Source: Ignavibacteriota bacterium | GTDB lineage: Bacteria > Bacteroidota > Ignavibacteria > Ignavibacteriales > Ignavibacteriaceae | Direction of reading: 5' to 3' | NCBI GenBank assembly: GCA_013285425.1 | Contig: CP053447.1 | Location: 998,001-1,062,000, forward strand | DNA length: 64,000 nt | Part shown: positions 19,930-29,562 of the stretch, in pieces | Numbering within the stretch: the first letter of the stretch is position 1 | How the letters are laid out: each line of letters begins with the position of its first letter | The notes under the pieces: generated by a model | Database searches by the model: none | Told to the model about the DNA's origin: nothing | The model's input: the letters and a program-made list of their open reading frames with translations, nothing else | Translations under genes and position numbers: made by a program

Positions 19930-21324
19930 GGTATAAATTACTTCTTAGTTGAAAAAGTTTAATTAAAAAAAGAAAGAGACTCCAAATAATTAATAATTTT
20001 GTAATAACAAAAAAAAACAAAAACAATTAAAAGGAGTCTCAAGGTGAAAATTAAGGAAAATCTAAAACAAAATCTTGATTGGTATAAGAATCAATCTTTA
20101 GAAACACAACTAAGTTTGTTCGGTAATTTTCTGGAGATAGCCAAAATATTGGCAAATCAACTGATGGAAGAAGAAGTAAAAGAAAAAGCAGGAATAAGAT
20201 ATGACAGAGAGAAGCCATCATCAGGCAGATATAGCCGCTGGGGCAGTAATCCGGGCAGCATAAGAGTAGGAGAAGAAAAAGTAAAAATAAAGGTTCCAAG
20301 GATACACGATAATCAGAGTTTGATTACCGAAAGTCCGGAGAGATATCAAAAACTAAGGTCAATAGAATTACCATCAGAAAGTTTGATGAAAAAAATAATC
20401 TTAGGCTTAAGTCAGCACGATTATCAGGAAGTAGTAAAGATGGGCGTAGAGAGCTTTGGATTGAGTCAATCAACAGTAAGCAAAGCCTTTATAGAAGAAA
20501 GCACAAAGGCATTAGAAGAATTTGAAAAGCGGGATTTGGGATTATATGATTTTATAGCCATAGTAATAGACGGAAAATATTTGTCAAAAGAAAACACGGT
20601 AATAGCACTTGGAATAACAATGAGCGGAGAAAAGATACCATTGGGCTTTATCCAGACAACAACAGAAAACAGTAAAGCAGTAAAAGGGTTGTTAAAAGAT
20701 TTACTAAAGAGGAATTTCAAGTATACAGAAGGGATACTAACACTGCTGGATGGTTCAAAGGGATTAAGGAAAGCAGTTGATGAGACATTCGGGAACTATG
20801 CCTTAGTACAGCGCTGCCAGTGGCATAAGAGAGAAAATGTTCTCAGTTACTTAAGTCAAGAGCAGCAAAACAATTACAGAGGCAAGCTGCAAAGAGCCTA
20901 TAGTGAACCTGATTATCAAACAGCAAGCAGAAAGCTAAAGGAAATAATAACTGAACTAATGAAAATTAACCGGAGTGCTGCAAGATCGCTTGAAGAAGGA
21001 TTAGAGGAAACATTAACCATACACCGTTTAGGGTTAGTAGAACAGTTAGGCAGATCATTTACGACCACAAATTTAATAGAAAACTTAAATTCTCAGTTAA
21101 AGAAATACTGGGCAGAGTAAAGAGATGGATGAACTCCAGAAATGCAGAAGCAGATGGATGGCAGCAGCACTTTTACAGATAGAAAAAAGAATGAGAAAGG
21201 TAAATAATTATGAAAAATTACAGTTACTAAGAACAGCATTAAAAACAGAATTAAAGATTAAACAAAAGAAAGCAGCTTAATAAATGATGGAGTCTCTATT
21301 TTCAACTAAGTTTGACTTTTTACC
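19930..21324 (+). mobile_element. IS256-family insertion sequence, 1395 bp
   Basis: The element carries one transposase gene and imperfect terminal inverted repeats. The left end begins ggtataaattac and continues ttcttagttgaaaa; the right end, read on the other strand, begins ggtaaaaagtc and continues aaacttagttgaaaa. A second inverted pair, gagactcc/ggagtctc, lies just inside both ends, and ggagtctc also occurs before the transposase start. The element is flanked by the 7-bp direct repeat tagataa. It sits between the porU-barrel unit and a broken lipoprotein gene. No passenger gene is present. Confidence 0.85.
20044..21280 (+). pseudogene. IS256/Mutator-family transposase, C-terminus frameshifted twice
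   Basis: The GTG at 20044 opens a 358-residue frame that ends at 21120. The DDE residues are visible: D176 in VIDGKYL, D236 in LLDGSKG and E346 in NLIENLNSQ, with the CQWH motif at 258-261. The family continues for about 50 more residues. These are present in other frames: GRVKRWMNS at 21111-21137, then CRSRWMAAALLQIEKRMRK to the TAA at 21278-21280. Two single-base losses, both next to C residues (near 21108 and 21136), restore a 412-residue protein. Either the copy is decaying or the consensus is wrong. The catalytic core is intact, so a truncated protein could still be made. Confidence 0.85.
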
Positions 21325-21331
21325 TAGATAA
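21325..21331. repeat. Target-site duplication, right copy of the IS
   Basis: tagataa at 21325-21331 matches 19923-19929 exactly and abuts the right inverted end. The following ~200 bases up to 21532 are AT-rich and show no gene or clear signal. Confidence 0.7.
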
Positions 21332-21532
21332 CACTAAATTAGAACATAAACAAATTATCATATTTATTATACCGGATGTATTATTTATCTCAACAGGAAA
21401 ATTCAAGAATTAAATAGGGTAAAAATCACATAATAAAAACAGGATGGTAGAAAAGATATTAACTTTTTGTAGAGTATTATTCAAGAAACTGTTTTAATAT
21501 CAAATAAGAATTACTTGGTTAATAAAAATTTT

Positions 21533-22041
21533 GTGAAAGAATTATTAAAAAAATATTTTAGTGTAAAATGTTTTTTATTTGCGGCTATAATTTCCTTAAC
21601 ATGCCTTCTTGCTGCCTGTAATACGGATAATGATAAAGACTTTGGTGCCTACTATAACGTACATTTAATGATTTCGTAAATATTTTAAGTGAATCTGATA
21701 CAGTTAATATTGTTCTGGAACAGCTTGGCAGTCATTTTCAAAAACAAAATGTTCCTTATACATTTGAAACAAATAATAATGATACTGTTAAGATAAAATT
21801 GTTTGTTTCTTTTGGCAGTTATAATCAACAGCCTGAACCTGTAAAGAATGTAAAACAGATATCTGATACATTTTATGTGTGGTATTCATTAGTTAGTAAA
21901 ACCAGTAAAACAATAAACAAGAGCAGTACAATTACTGAAGTTAGTACATCACCGAAAGTAAGTTACGTTAGTGTGGATAGTCTGGTGATTGGTAAAACAC
22001 CTGATCAGGTTATTCATTTTATTTCAAGACTTTTACACTAG
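21533..22041 (+). pseudogene. Small lipoprotein, interrupted by a frameshift
   Basis: The GTG at 21533 starts MKELLKKYFSVKCFLFAAII and leads to the lipobox CLLAAC, then NTDNDKDFGAYYN before a stop at 21679. The -1 frame is open from 21658 and reads RTFNDFVNILSESDTVNIVL through to the TAA at 22041. One missing base near 21656-21660 would join them into about 169 residues. The mature part is Ser/Thr-rich with no recognised domain. The leader and body make sense only when joined, so this is one gene with an indel (real or sequencing). Confidence 0.65.
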
Positions 22042-22083
22042 AATATTGTCCATACCGGATAAATAATTTTTGGCTTTTAGAAA

Positions 22084-22725
22084 TCAACTGAAGATAAAAC
22101 TCCTCAGTTCATCAACAGAATGAAATAAATTATTGCTATTTAGTTTTCTTACTTCTTCTTCGGAATAACTATCCCAAATAACAGAAGCAATCGATACTCC
22201 GGCAGCCTTGGCGGCTTTAATGTCTGATGGCGCATCACCGACCATTAAAACTTCATCTGGTGATAAATTATATTGTTCTAAGAACTGTAATATTCCTTCA
22301 GGGTGTGGTTTATGATTAACAACATCATCTCCACTTACTATTAATCCAAAATAATCTGTTAATCCAAGTTCATCTAAAGTAATTAGAGCAGAAGTTCTTC
22401 CTTTGCCTGTGAAAACTCCAAGAATAATTTTGTTATTGAACAGATCTTCTATCAGCGTTTCAATCCCGGCATACGTATGTGCTATGTTGTGATTTTCTTT
22501 GTAGTACTGATAATATTCTTTTCTGGCAATGTCATATTCATCCTTGCACATTTCTTTAAGTATAACATCTTCAGTCGGTCCAAACAGAGCAATTATTTCT
22601 TCATCTGAAAAAGTTTTACCGAGATATTTTTTTGTTATATGATTGAATGAATCAAAAATAAGTTGATTGGTATATGTTAGTGTTCCATCAACATCAAATA
22701 TAATTCCTTTATAACGCGACTTCAT
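22084..22725 (-). CDS. HAD-superfamily phosphatase (phosphoglycolate phosphatase-like)
   Basis: 213 residues. Motif I is IIFDVDGTLTYTN (nucleophile Asp and acid/base Asp), motif II VFTGKGRTS, motif III Lys in VNHKPHPEG, and motif IV GDAPSDIKAAKAAG. The four-helix cap between residues ~15 and 80 (FGPTEDVILKEM) is that of subclass I, as in Gph and PpaX. The substrate is probably a small phosphate ester such as 2-phosphoglycolate or pyrophosphate; sequence alone does not decide. It starts one base after the stop of the gene upstream, so the two are co-transcribed. Confidence 0.88.
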   Translation of the reverse strand: MKSRYKGIIFDVDGTLTYTNQLIFDSFNHITKKYLGKTFSDEEIIALFGPTEDVILKEMCKDEYDIARKEYYQYYKENHNIAHTYAGIETLIEDLFNNKIILGVFTGKGRTSALITLDELGLTDYFGLIVSGDDVVNHKPHPEGILQFLEQYNLSPDEVLMVGDAPSDIKAAKAAGVSIASVIWDSYSEEEVRKLNSNNLFHSVDELRSFIFS

Positions 22726-22726
22726 A

Positions 22727-24541
22727 TTATTCTATAATTTTTATTATACTAAGATTACCATCGATGCTTTTAACTGCTATCTGATTTTGGTTAAGTTGTG
22801 CCAGACCTGTTATTGGTGTAAATGTTGGTTCAATAATCTGCTTAATATTTTTGTTATCAGAGATTCTGTAAAGCGATCCATCAGATAATCCGATTATAAT
22901 GCCGGATTCCGATTCTATAATCTCAAATGTAAAGATATCGGATTTATTTAATTCAATGTTGTAATCAGTTTTACCGTCTTTGGATGATATAGCAAAAAAT
23001 TTACCCGAACTATTAAGAGAAAAAATATGTGATTTGGTTTTATTGATATATAATTTTTTAATATCAGTTTTAATATCAGCAGACCATATCTTTTTCCCCT
23101 GCAGCAAATCAAGTGCGATGATATTTCCTTCAGGTGATAAAACAAAAACTCCGGATGAATTAATCAACGGGAAATTATCAGCGATAATATCAGATGATTT
23201 TTGCACATATTTCCAGATTAACGCACCTGATTTTGCATTAACACAATAGACCGTGTAAGAAGCATCAATAAAAAATAATTTATCATTTTCATATACTGCT
23301 TTTGAAATAATAGGTTTGTCGGATAATTTTTTATTCCAGATTATTTCAAATGTAAAAGCATCATAAGAAAGTATATTTCCTTTTGCTGTTCCGAACACAA
23401 CGCTTTTAATTGTTTTATCCAAATCAATTACTGATAAATCAGATGTTATATTTTCTCCGATGCCGGCAACCTGTATAACTTCACCATTGTTTGAATTTAG
23501 TGAATAAAGATCTCCGCCCACTGTTGCAGCAAGAAATAGATCTCTGTACTGGACAGGGTTGGTTTTTATATCACCGAATATTTCTGTAACAAATTTTTCT
23601 TTTCCGTTAAAATCTATCAGATAAACAAGTCCATTATCAATTGTTACATAGATACGGTTATCAGCTATATTCAATTTTGTTGTAGAAGTTGAACTGTAAT
23701 CAATCTTTGTAATCACTTTAACGAAAGGACTAATATTCTTTGTATCTGCAATTTGTTTAGTTACAACTTTTAACTTATTCAGTGATTCTGAAAACTGAAG
23801 TTCAGTATTATCATTTTCAAAATATTTTTTTGTTACAAAGATCGAATCATTTTTATTTTCAATCAGGTGATAGATTGGTTTATTGTTTTTATCAATCCCG
23901 GGTAATCCGATTTCCAGAATGTAATCATTCTTAACAATAAATTTATTTTCTTCAGGATAAAGATGGATAATTTTATTATTTCCGGTTTCTTTAATAAGTG
24001 CAGTTTTATTAATTATTCTGCTTAATGGTAAATTTGAAATAGAGTATATGAACTCTCCTTTATACAATTTACTTTCATCTTTTATAAGATTAAGCGTTTC
24101 AATATTGATATATCCGATATTCTTAATAAATGGGATAACAGAATTGTAACCGAGTAAAATGCTGCTCTGACCCTTAATAAAAAAAAATTGTTCATCCATT
24201 TCCTGATTGATAAAATATGGACTAATAATATTGTTAGAGTAATCGTTGTAGCCGGGAATTATTTTTATAGTAAGATTATTGTCAATTATAAATGACTGAA
24301 GCTGTCTTAAGTCTTCTAAAGAATTTGCTGATGTTACCTCACCTAAAACTAATATGCCATCAATACTGGTTTCTTTTTTCAGTAAGGTTGTAAGATATTC
24401 AATTTTATATCGGTCAGATTTTCCATAGTGTGCTATGTTTGAAACAATAGCAAACTTTTTATTCTGGCATAATATTGGCGAAACAAAAGCATTAAAGAAT
24501 GTAACAATGACTATTACTAATATTATTCTGATTTTATTCAT
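22727..24541 (-). CDS. Secreted protein: degenerate calcineurin-like phosphoesterase fused to PQQ-type beta-propeller
   Basis: 604 residues. A signal peptide (IVIVTFFNAFVSPILCQ) is followed by a ~230-residue N-terminal domain and a C-terminal propeller built of PQQ-like blades (GLVYLIDFNGKEKF, GDLYSLNSNNGEVI, AVYCVNAKSGALIWKY-like, NIIALDLLQGKKIW). The N-terminal layout follows metallophosphoesterases step by step, but each metal motif is altered: AIVSNIAHYG where SDxH is usual, LVLGEVT for GD, and IPGYND for GNHD. I infer a non-catalytic domain used for binding. Co-transcribed with the HAD phosphatase. Confidence 0.72.
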   Translation of the reverse strand: MNKIRIILVIVIVTFFNAFVSPILCQNKKFAIVSNIAHYGKSDRYKIEYLTTLLKKETSIDGILVLGEVTSANSLEDLRQLQSFIIDNNLTIKIIPGYNDYSNNIISPYFINQEMDEQFFFIKGQSSILLGYNSVIPFIKNIGYINIETLNLIKDESKLYKGEFIYSISNLPLSRIINKTALIKETGNNKIIHLYPEENKFIVKNDYILEIGLPGIDKNNKPIYHLIENKNDSIFVTKKYFENDNTELQFSESLNKLKVVTKQIADTKNISPFVKVITKIDYSSTSTTKLNIADNRIYVTIDNGLVYLIDFNGKEKFVTEIFGDIKTNPVQYRDLFLAATVGGDLYSLNSNNGEVIQVAGIGENITSDLSVIDLDKTIKSVVFGTAKGNILSYDAFTFEIIWNKKLSDKPIISKAVYENDKLFFIDASYTVYCVNAKSGALIWKYVQKSSDIIADNFPLINSSGVFVLSPEGNIIALDLLQGKKIWSADIKTDIKKLYINKTKSHIFSLNSSGKFFAISSKDGKTDYNIELNKSDIFTFEIIESESGIIIGLSDGSLYRISDNKNIKQIIEPTFTPITGLAQLNQNQIAVKSIDGNLSIIKIIE

Positions 24542-24680
24542 ACACTTTTTTTATTCGATTAAATACTATTGCTAATAGTTTCAGAAATTGATTCTTTTTT
24601 TTTATAATTGAGCATCATCTTTATAAAAATAACTAAACGCAAAACTAATTAACTATTATTAACAAATCGAGGTATGTACT

Positions 24681-26507
24681 ATGACAAAATATATAACTTT
24701 ATTTCTACTTTCTTTCGTTTTCACCTTTATTTCAGTAACATCTTTTGCACAAGATGGACAGATGAAATCACAAGAGTACACAGGTACTGAAATAGAAAAA
24801 CAGTTTCCTTCCTCAAATATAATTGATATTTCTGAAATTGCCCGGCTTGAAAATGAACTGAAAGAAGCAATTGAAACCGGTAATCAGAATAGAGAAAATC
24901 TTTTAAGAACTAGATTAAATGAGTTTTATAAAGATCAGATATCTAAACCAAATTCTGATGACCGTGACTATCCATTAGAAGAATCCAAAGGTGCATTCTT
25001 TCAACCAGAGTGGCTTGATAACGATGTTCTGGTTTATAACGGAGATATAGGTCAAACAGGTTCCGACCACAGAAGAATAGATTTAAAAACTGGTGAAGAT
25101 GGTAGACTTTACGCTGCTTTTATTAGAAGACCAGCAACAGGATTGAATGGATATATTCAAATTGTAAAATCTACAGATGGTGGACAAAGTTGGAGTACTG
25201 TCTCAAGTATTTCGAGTTCAACAAGATATTTCGGGCAAGTCTCAATATTAGTCGAAAATAGAATTAGTAATCCGGATTCATCAACAATTTTGGTATTCTA
25301 TTCAAGATCAGAAAATTCTAATTTTGATAATGCTAACATTGGATTTGTTTCCGTACGTAGTGACGGTGCTAATTGGACTGGCGGAAGTGCTATTCTAAGT
25401 CCCGCAGCAGGCAACAAGTTACTGTATCCTTCTGCTGTAAGTGATGGACAATATTGGACGAGTGCAACATATTTTGGAGTTGTTTGTGGCGAGTATTCTA
25501 ACAGTGATTCAAAAAGTCAATCATTAGTTATTGGCAAAACTATTAATTGGGGTTCAAACTTTACATCTGTGAATATTAGTGACAATTATCCGAATTGGAG
25601 TGATTTTTTTCCTGTAGCTGCCTTTAAGAAAGGTTCTCCGGATTCCCTATATATTGCAGTAGAGAGAAGATTTACAAGTCTAAAATCACAATTAAGAGTT
25701 ATTGCAACTCCTTGGACTTTATCAACGGGATTTCATCGTTACACACTTACAACTGGAACTGACAATGAATATTTGAAGCCAAGCATTACAATTGCTCAAA
25801 ATTCTGGTTCACTACCTAAGACAGCAGTAATAGCCGTTATCGAAAATAATGTTGCTAGATACATATATAGTAATGATGGAGGGAATAGTTGGTCAAGTTA
25901 TAATGCTTTAGGGTTAGCATCTGAGAATAATATAAAATTCGTTGCGATTTCATCTGACAGTAATTCAACATCAAGTGATTATGTTATTGGTGCTTACCAA
26001 ATGAGCGGTGGGGATACAATTGTAGTTAGAAGAGGTCGACCAGGTAATTTAGGTACAAGAAATTACCAAGTAAATCAATTTGCTTCTTCAATTTTTAATG
26101 CACCTGTTGTTGCAGTTTATAATCCATCAGGTACAAAATCTTCAGCATTACTTTATACTGGTTTAGTATCAAATTATACAAGTAATGTTTATTTTGATGG
26201 CGAACATCTGGTTAGCAGTGTTTCAGAATTACCAGGAGTAGCAGCAGATTATTCGTTGGAACAAAATTATCCAAATCCCTTTAACCCGAGTACTGCTATC
26301 AGATTCAGTATTCCAGAGCAAACAAATGTCAGCCTTAAAATATTCAACAGTATCGGACAGGAAGTTGCTGCATTGATAAATGGAGAGATGACTGCTGGTA
26401 ATCATGAAGTTAATTTTAATGCAAGCAAATTATCAAGCGGAATTTATTTTTACAGGATTGAAACACCGGCTTTCACATCTACCAAAAAAATGATCCTTAT
26501 CAAGTAA
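24681..26507 (+). CDS. T9SS-secreted Asp-box (sialidase-like) propeller protein
   Basis: 608 residues. GAGGT 7 bases before the ATG supports the start. A signal peptide (FLLSFVFTFISVTSFAQ) is followed by a short helical region, then a propeller with Asp-boxes STDGGQSW and SNDGGNSW as in BNR/sialidase repeats. The last ~85 residues are a type A T9SS sorting domain (EQNYPNPFNPSTAIRF ... GIYFYRIET). Asp-boxes are structural and do not prove sialidase activity; no catalytic Tyr/Arg triad is evident. It stands alone and is followed by a strong terminator. Confidence 0.85.
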   Translation: MTKYITLFLLSFVFTFISVTSFAQDGQMKSQEYTGTEIEKQFPSSNIIDISEIARLENELKEAIETGNQNRENLLRTRLNEFYKDQISKPNSDDRDYPLEESKGAFFQPEWLDNDVLVYNGDIGQTGSDHRRIDLKTGEDGRLYAAFIRRPATGLNGYIQIVKSTDGGQSWSTVSSISSSTRYFGQVSILVENRISNPDSSTILVFYSRSENSNFDNANIGFVSVRSDGANWTGGSAILSPAAGNKLLYPSAVSDGQYWTSATYFGVVCGEYSNSDSKSQSLVIGKTINWGSNFTSVNISDNYPNWSDFFPVAAFKKGSPDSLYIAVERRFTSLKSQLRVIATPWTLSTGFHRYTLTTGTDNEYLKPSITIAQNSGSLPKTAVIAVIENNVARYIYSNDGGNSWSSYNALGLASENNIKFVAISSDSNSTSSDYVIGAYQMSGGDTIVVRRGRPGNLGTRNYQVNQFASSIFNAPVVAVYNPSGTKSSALLYTGLVSNYTSNVYFDGEHLVSSVSELPGVAADYSLEQNYPNPFNPSTAIRFSIPEQTNVSLKIFNSIGQEVAALINGEMTAGNHEVNFNASKLSSGIYFYRIETPAFTSTKKMILIK

Positions 26508-26530
26508 TTTTTATAATTAGGATTATAAAT

Positions 26531-26563
26531 AAAGGACGGTTTAGTACCGTCCTTTTTATTTTT
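26531..26563 (+). terminator. Rho-independent terminator after the Asp-box protein
   Basis: A perfect 10-bp stem, aaaggacggt at 26531-26540 and accgtccttt at 26546-26555, with the 5-base loop ttagt, followed by a T-rich tract (tttatttttt-like). It lies 23 bases after the stop codon. Confidence 0.9.
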
Positions 26564-26672
26564 AAAGCATAGATAAATTCTTGTAAAAAAAATGTAACAT
26601 TTATAAGTTTGTCAGCGTCTAATCAAAGATAAATTCAAGATTAAAATAATAAACAAATAATGAGGTAATCAT

Positions 26673-27656
26673 TTGGATATTGTTGCATTAAATGAAAAGA
26701 TAAAGCAGGAAAGTGCATTTATTGATTTACTGATGAGTGAAATCAGTAAAGTAATAGTCGGGCAAAAAGCTATGGTTGAAAGACTTGTTATCGGGCTTTT
26801 AGGTAATGGGCATGTTTTACTGGAAGGGGTACCTGGTCTTGCTAAAACATTAGCGATTAAAACTCTTGCACAGGCAATGAAAGCTAAGTTTCAGAGAATA
26901 CAGTTTACACCTGATCTTCTGCCTGCCGACTTAATCGGAACCCAGATTTATAATCAACGTGATGGAAATTTTTTAATTCGTAAAGGTCCAATCTTTTCTA
27001 ATTTTATTCTTGCTGATGAAATTAATCGTGCACCTGCAAAAGTTCAAAGCGCTCTTCTTGAAGCGATGCAGGAAAGACAGGTAACAATCGGTGAAACTAC
27101 TTTTAAATTAGACGAACCATTTTTAGTGCTTGCAACACAAAATCCAATCGAGCAGGAAGGAACTTATCCCTTACCTGAAGCACAGGTTGACAGATTTATG
27201 CTTAAAATAAAAATTTCATATCCCGAAAGAGCAGAAGAGCTTTCTATTATGCGTCAGAATATGGGAATGATTGAAACAGTTATAAATCCAGTCATCTCTC
27301 CTGATGAAATTCTGAAAGCAAGACACGTGCTAAACGAAGTTTATCTTGATGAAAAAATTGAGAAATATATACTTGATATTGTTTTTGCTACACGAAATCC
27401 CAAACAATTTGGATTAAATAACCTTTCAGATCTGATTAGTTACGGAGCATCGCCCCGGGCTACAATTAATCTGGCAATTGGTGCTAAAGCAATGGCATTT
27501 ATAAAAAGAAGAGGTTATGTTATTCCAGAAGATGTCAGAGCAATTTGTTTTGATGTTCTTAGACATCGTATTGCTGTTACTTATGAAGCTGAAGCTGAAG
27601 AAATTACAAGTGAAAATGTAATTCAGGATATTCTGAATAAGATTATTGTCCCCTAA
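26673..27656 (+). CDS. moxR: MoxR-family AAA+ ATPase, head of the Bat operon
   Basis: 327 residues. Walker A (GVPGLAKTL), Walker B (ILADEINRAPAK), sensor 1 (VLATQNPIEQEGTYPLPEAQ) and the C-terminal lid are all present. The start is TTG at 26673, supported by GAGG 8-10 bases upstream. MoxR ATPases act with VWA-domain proteins as chaperone-like insertion machines; here the partners are the DUF58, BatA and BatB genes downstream. It begins a run of nine plus-strand genes with little or no spacing, apart from a gap of ~90 bases before DUF58. Confidence 0.93.
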   Translation: MDIVALNEKIKQESAFIDLLMSEISKVIVGQKAMVERLVIGLLGNGHVLLEGVPGLAKTLAIKTLAQAMKAKFQRIQFTPDLLPADLIGTQIYNQRDGNFLIRKGPIFSNFILADEINRAPAKVQSALLEAMQERQVTIGETTFKLDEPFLVLATQNPIEQEGTYPLPEAQVDRFMLKIKISYPERAEELSIMRQNMGMIETVINPVISPDEILKARHVLNEVYLDEKIEKYILDIVFATRNPKQFGLNNLSDLISYGASPRATINLAIGAKAMAFIKRRGYVIPEDVRAICFDVLRHRIAVTYEAEAEEITSENVIQDILNKIIVP

Positions 27657-27745
27657 ATAATCAAGCTATTACTTCTCTTTTTTTGAATTGAAGGTAATTG
27701 ATTATTTAACTGAAATTATTTTTAAAGAGTTTTTAAAGATCATTA

Positions 27746-28621
27746 ATGCTTACTAAAGATTTAGTAAAACAAGTCAGACAAATCGAGATAAGAACCAAAG
27801 GGCTGGTCAATCAGGTTTTTTCAGGTGAATATCATTCTGTTTTCAAAGGGCGTGGAATGGAATTTTCTGAAGTCCGCGAATATCAGTTTGGTGATGATAT
27901 AAGAAATATTGATTGGAATGTTACTGCTCGGTTTGGTCATCCATACATTAAAATATTTGAGGAAGAACGAGAACTAACCGTTATTCTTATGGTTGATCTT
28001 AGCGGCTCTTTAATGTTTGGGTCTGTTAGTAAAACTAAACAACAAATTGCAGCGGAACTTAGCGCTATTCTTGCCTTTTCTGCATTAAAGAACAATGATA
28101 AAGTCGGTTTGATTTTATTTACAGATAAAATCGAAAAATTTGTACCTCCGAGAAAAGGAAGAATACATGTTTTAAGAATTATTCGTGAAGTGCTGTCATT
28201 TGAACCTGAAGGTAAATCAACCAACCTTCGCGGTGCGCTTGAATTTATGCACAATGCAATAAAGAAAAAATCAATTGCTTTTCTTATATCTGATTTTATT
28301 GATGAAGGATATGAAAAAATTCTAAGAATTGTCGGGCGAAAACATGATCTAATAGGTGTAGTACTTGATGATAAAAGAGAAAAGGAAATTCCTAATATCG
28401 GCATGATAAAACTTACAGATTCGGAAACCGGTGCTGAAAGATGGATTGATACAAGCTCAGGAAAAGTAAGAGAAAAAATTTCAGGTGTACGCAAAGAAAA
28501 TGAAAGGATAAGAAATTCTGTTTTTGTTAAAAGCGGTTTGGATAAAATTGAAGTAACAGCCGGTTCAAATTACATACAGCCGTTGGTTCAGTTTTTCAGA
28601 AGGCGTGCGAGAAAATGGTAA
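27746..28621 (+). CDS. DUF58 / VWA-like protein of the Bat operon
   Basis: 291 residues. The DUF58 signature EVREYQFGDD followed by RNIDWNVTAR is near residues 40-60. The VWA-like part has a MIDAS motif (VDLSGSLMFG, DxSxS) and FLISDFIDEGYE. Proteins of this family regularly pair with MoxR ATPases and are thought to be adaptors or substrates in envelope maturation. The stop overlaps the start of the next gene by 7 bases. Confidence 0.92.
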   Translation: MLTKDLVKQVRQIEIRTKGLVNQVFSGEYHSVFKGRGMEFSEVREYQFGDDIRNIDWNVTARFGHPYIKIFEEERELTVILMVDLSGSLMFGSVSKTKQQIAAELSAILAFSALKNNDKVGLILFTDKIEKFVPPRKGRIHVLRIIREVLSFEPEGKSTNLRGALEFMHNAIKKKSIAFLISDFIDEGYEKILRIVGRKHDLIGVVLDDKREKEIPNIGMIKLTDSETGAERWIDTSSGKVREKISGVRKENERIRNSVFVKSGLDKIEVTAGSNYIQPLVQFFRRRARKW

Positions 28622-29562
28622 ATAAAATTTCATTAATCTTTTTATTTATAATTCTAACATATACTTCGTTTGCTCAGAAGATTACAGCAGAAGCTTCAAC
28701 TGATTCAAGTGATTATCTCATCGGAGATCATATAAAATATTCACTTATAATCACAATGGATAAGGATATTCATATTATAAATCCTTTTTTCCGCGACACA
28801 CTAAAAAATATTAATGTATTATCTATTGATGGACCAATCGTGGAAGAATCAGAGACTCAAAGAGCTGTTAAGTATTTATCTATTCTTTCAATGTTTGATT
28901 CTGCAGTTGTAACTATTCCTCCAATTAAAATTGAATATCGTACCAAAGGCGATACAACACTAAAAAATATTGAGTCAAATCCTGTTAGTTTCAATGTACA
29001 CAGACTAAATGTAAAAGTTGACGAAGATATTAAAGATATTAAACCGCCTATAAGATTATTTAATTATTTCTTCCTTCTTTATTTATTTATCGGATCGATA
29101 ATATTGTCATTATTAGTTTATTACTTTATCTGGCGTAAATATTTCAGGAAAAAAGAAGAGACAAAAGTTGATAAAGCGGAAGAAAAAATTCCTGCTCATC
29201 AATTAGCATTAAAAAAGTTGGAGCAGCTTGAAAAAGAACAACTGTGGCAGAATGGATTCATTAAAGATTATCACTCAAGAATTACTGAAATTATACGCTG
29301 GTATTTTGAAAAGCAATTTGGTTTACCGGCACTTGAAAAATCTACAACAGAATCTTTAGTTCTGCTTAAACGCCATCCTAAAGGAACAAAGGTATCCGAC
29401 ATAACAGAGCAGTTTTTGAATAATGCAGACCTTGTAAAGTTTGCTAAATATATTCCGATGGAAAAAGTTAATATTGAAATGATGGAACAGGCTAAAGCAA
29501 TTATAAACAAAACAGCAGTAATAGAACAGACTGAAAATATGGAGAAAGAAAATGTTTACTAA
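28615..29562 (+). CDS. Bat-operon membrane protein with N-terminal beta domain (DUF4381-like)
   Basis: 315 residues: signal peptide (IFLFIILTYTSFAQ), ~130-residue periplasmic beta domain (SDYLIGDHIKYSLIITMD, VVTIPPIKIEYRTKGD), one membrane helix around residues 150-172 (LFNYFFLLYLFIGSIILSLL), then a cytoplasmic helical region (FIKDYHSRITEIIRWYFEKQ) resembling the C-terminal part of DUF4381 and BatD-like proteins. It sits between DUF58 and BatA and overlaps both. Exact role unknown; an assembly or regulatory subunit of the Bat complex is inferred. Confidence 0.75.
   Translation: MVNKISLIFLFIILTYTSFAQKITAEASTDSSDYLIGDHIKYSLIITMDKDIHIINPFFRDTLKNINVLSIDGPIVEESETQRAVKYLSILSMFDSAVVTIPPIKIEYRTKGDTTLKNIESNPVSFNVHRLNVKVDEDIKDIKPPIRLFNYFFLLYLFIGSIILSLLVYYFIWRKYFRKKEETKVDKAEEKIPAHQLALKKLEQLEKEQLWQNGFIKDYHSRITEIIRWYFEKQFGLPALEKSTTESLVLLKRHPKGTKVSDITEQFLNNADLVKFAKYIPMEKVNIEMMEQAKAIINKTAVIEQTENMEKENVY

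Noticed and set aside
27937..28494. Long open frame on the minus strand inside the DUF58 gene (185 codons)
   Set aside because: Antisense shadow of a well-supported conserved gene; composition is Ser/Leu/Ile-rich with no signature.
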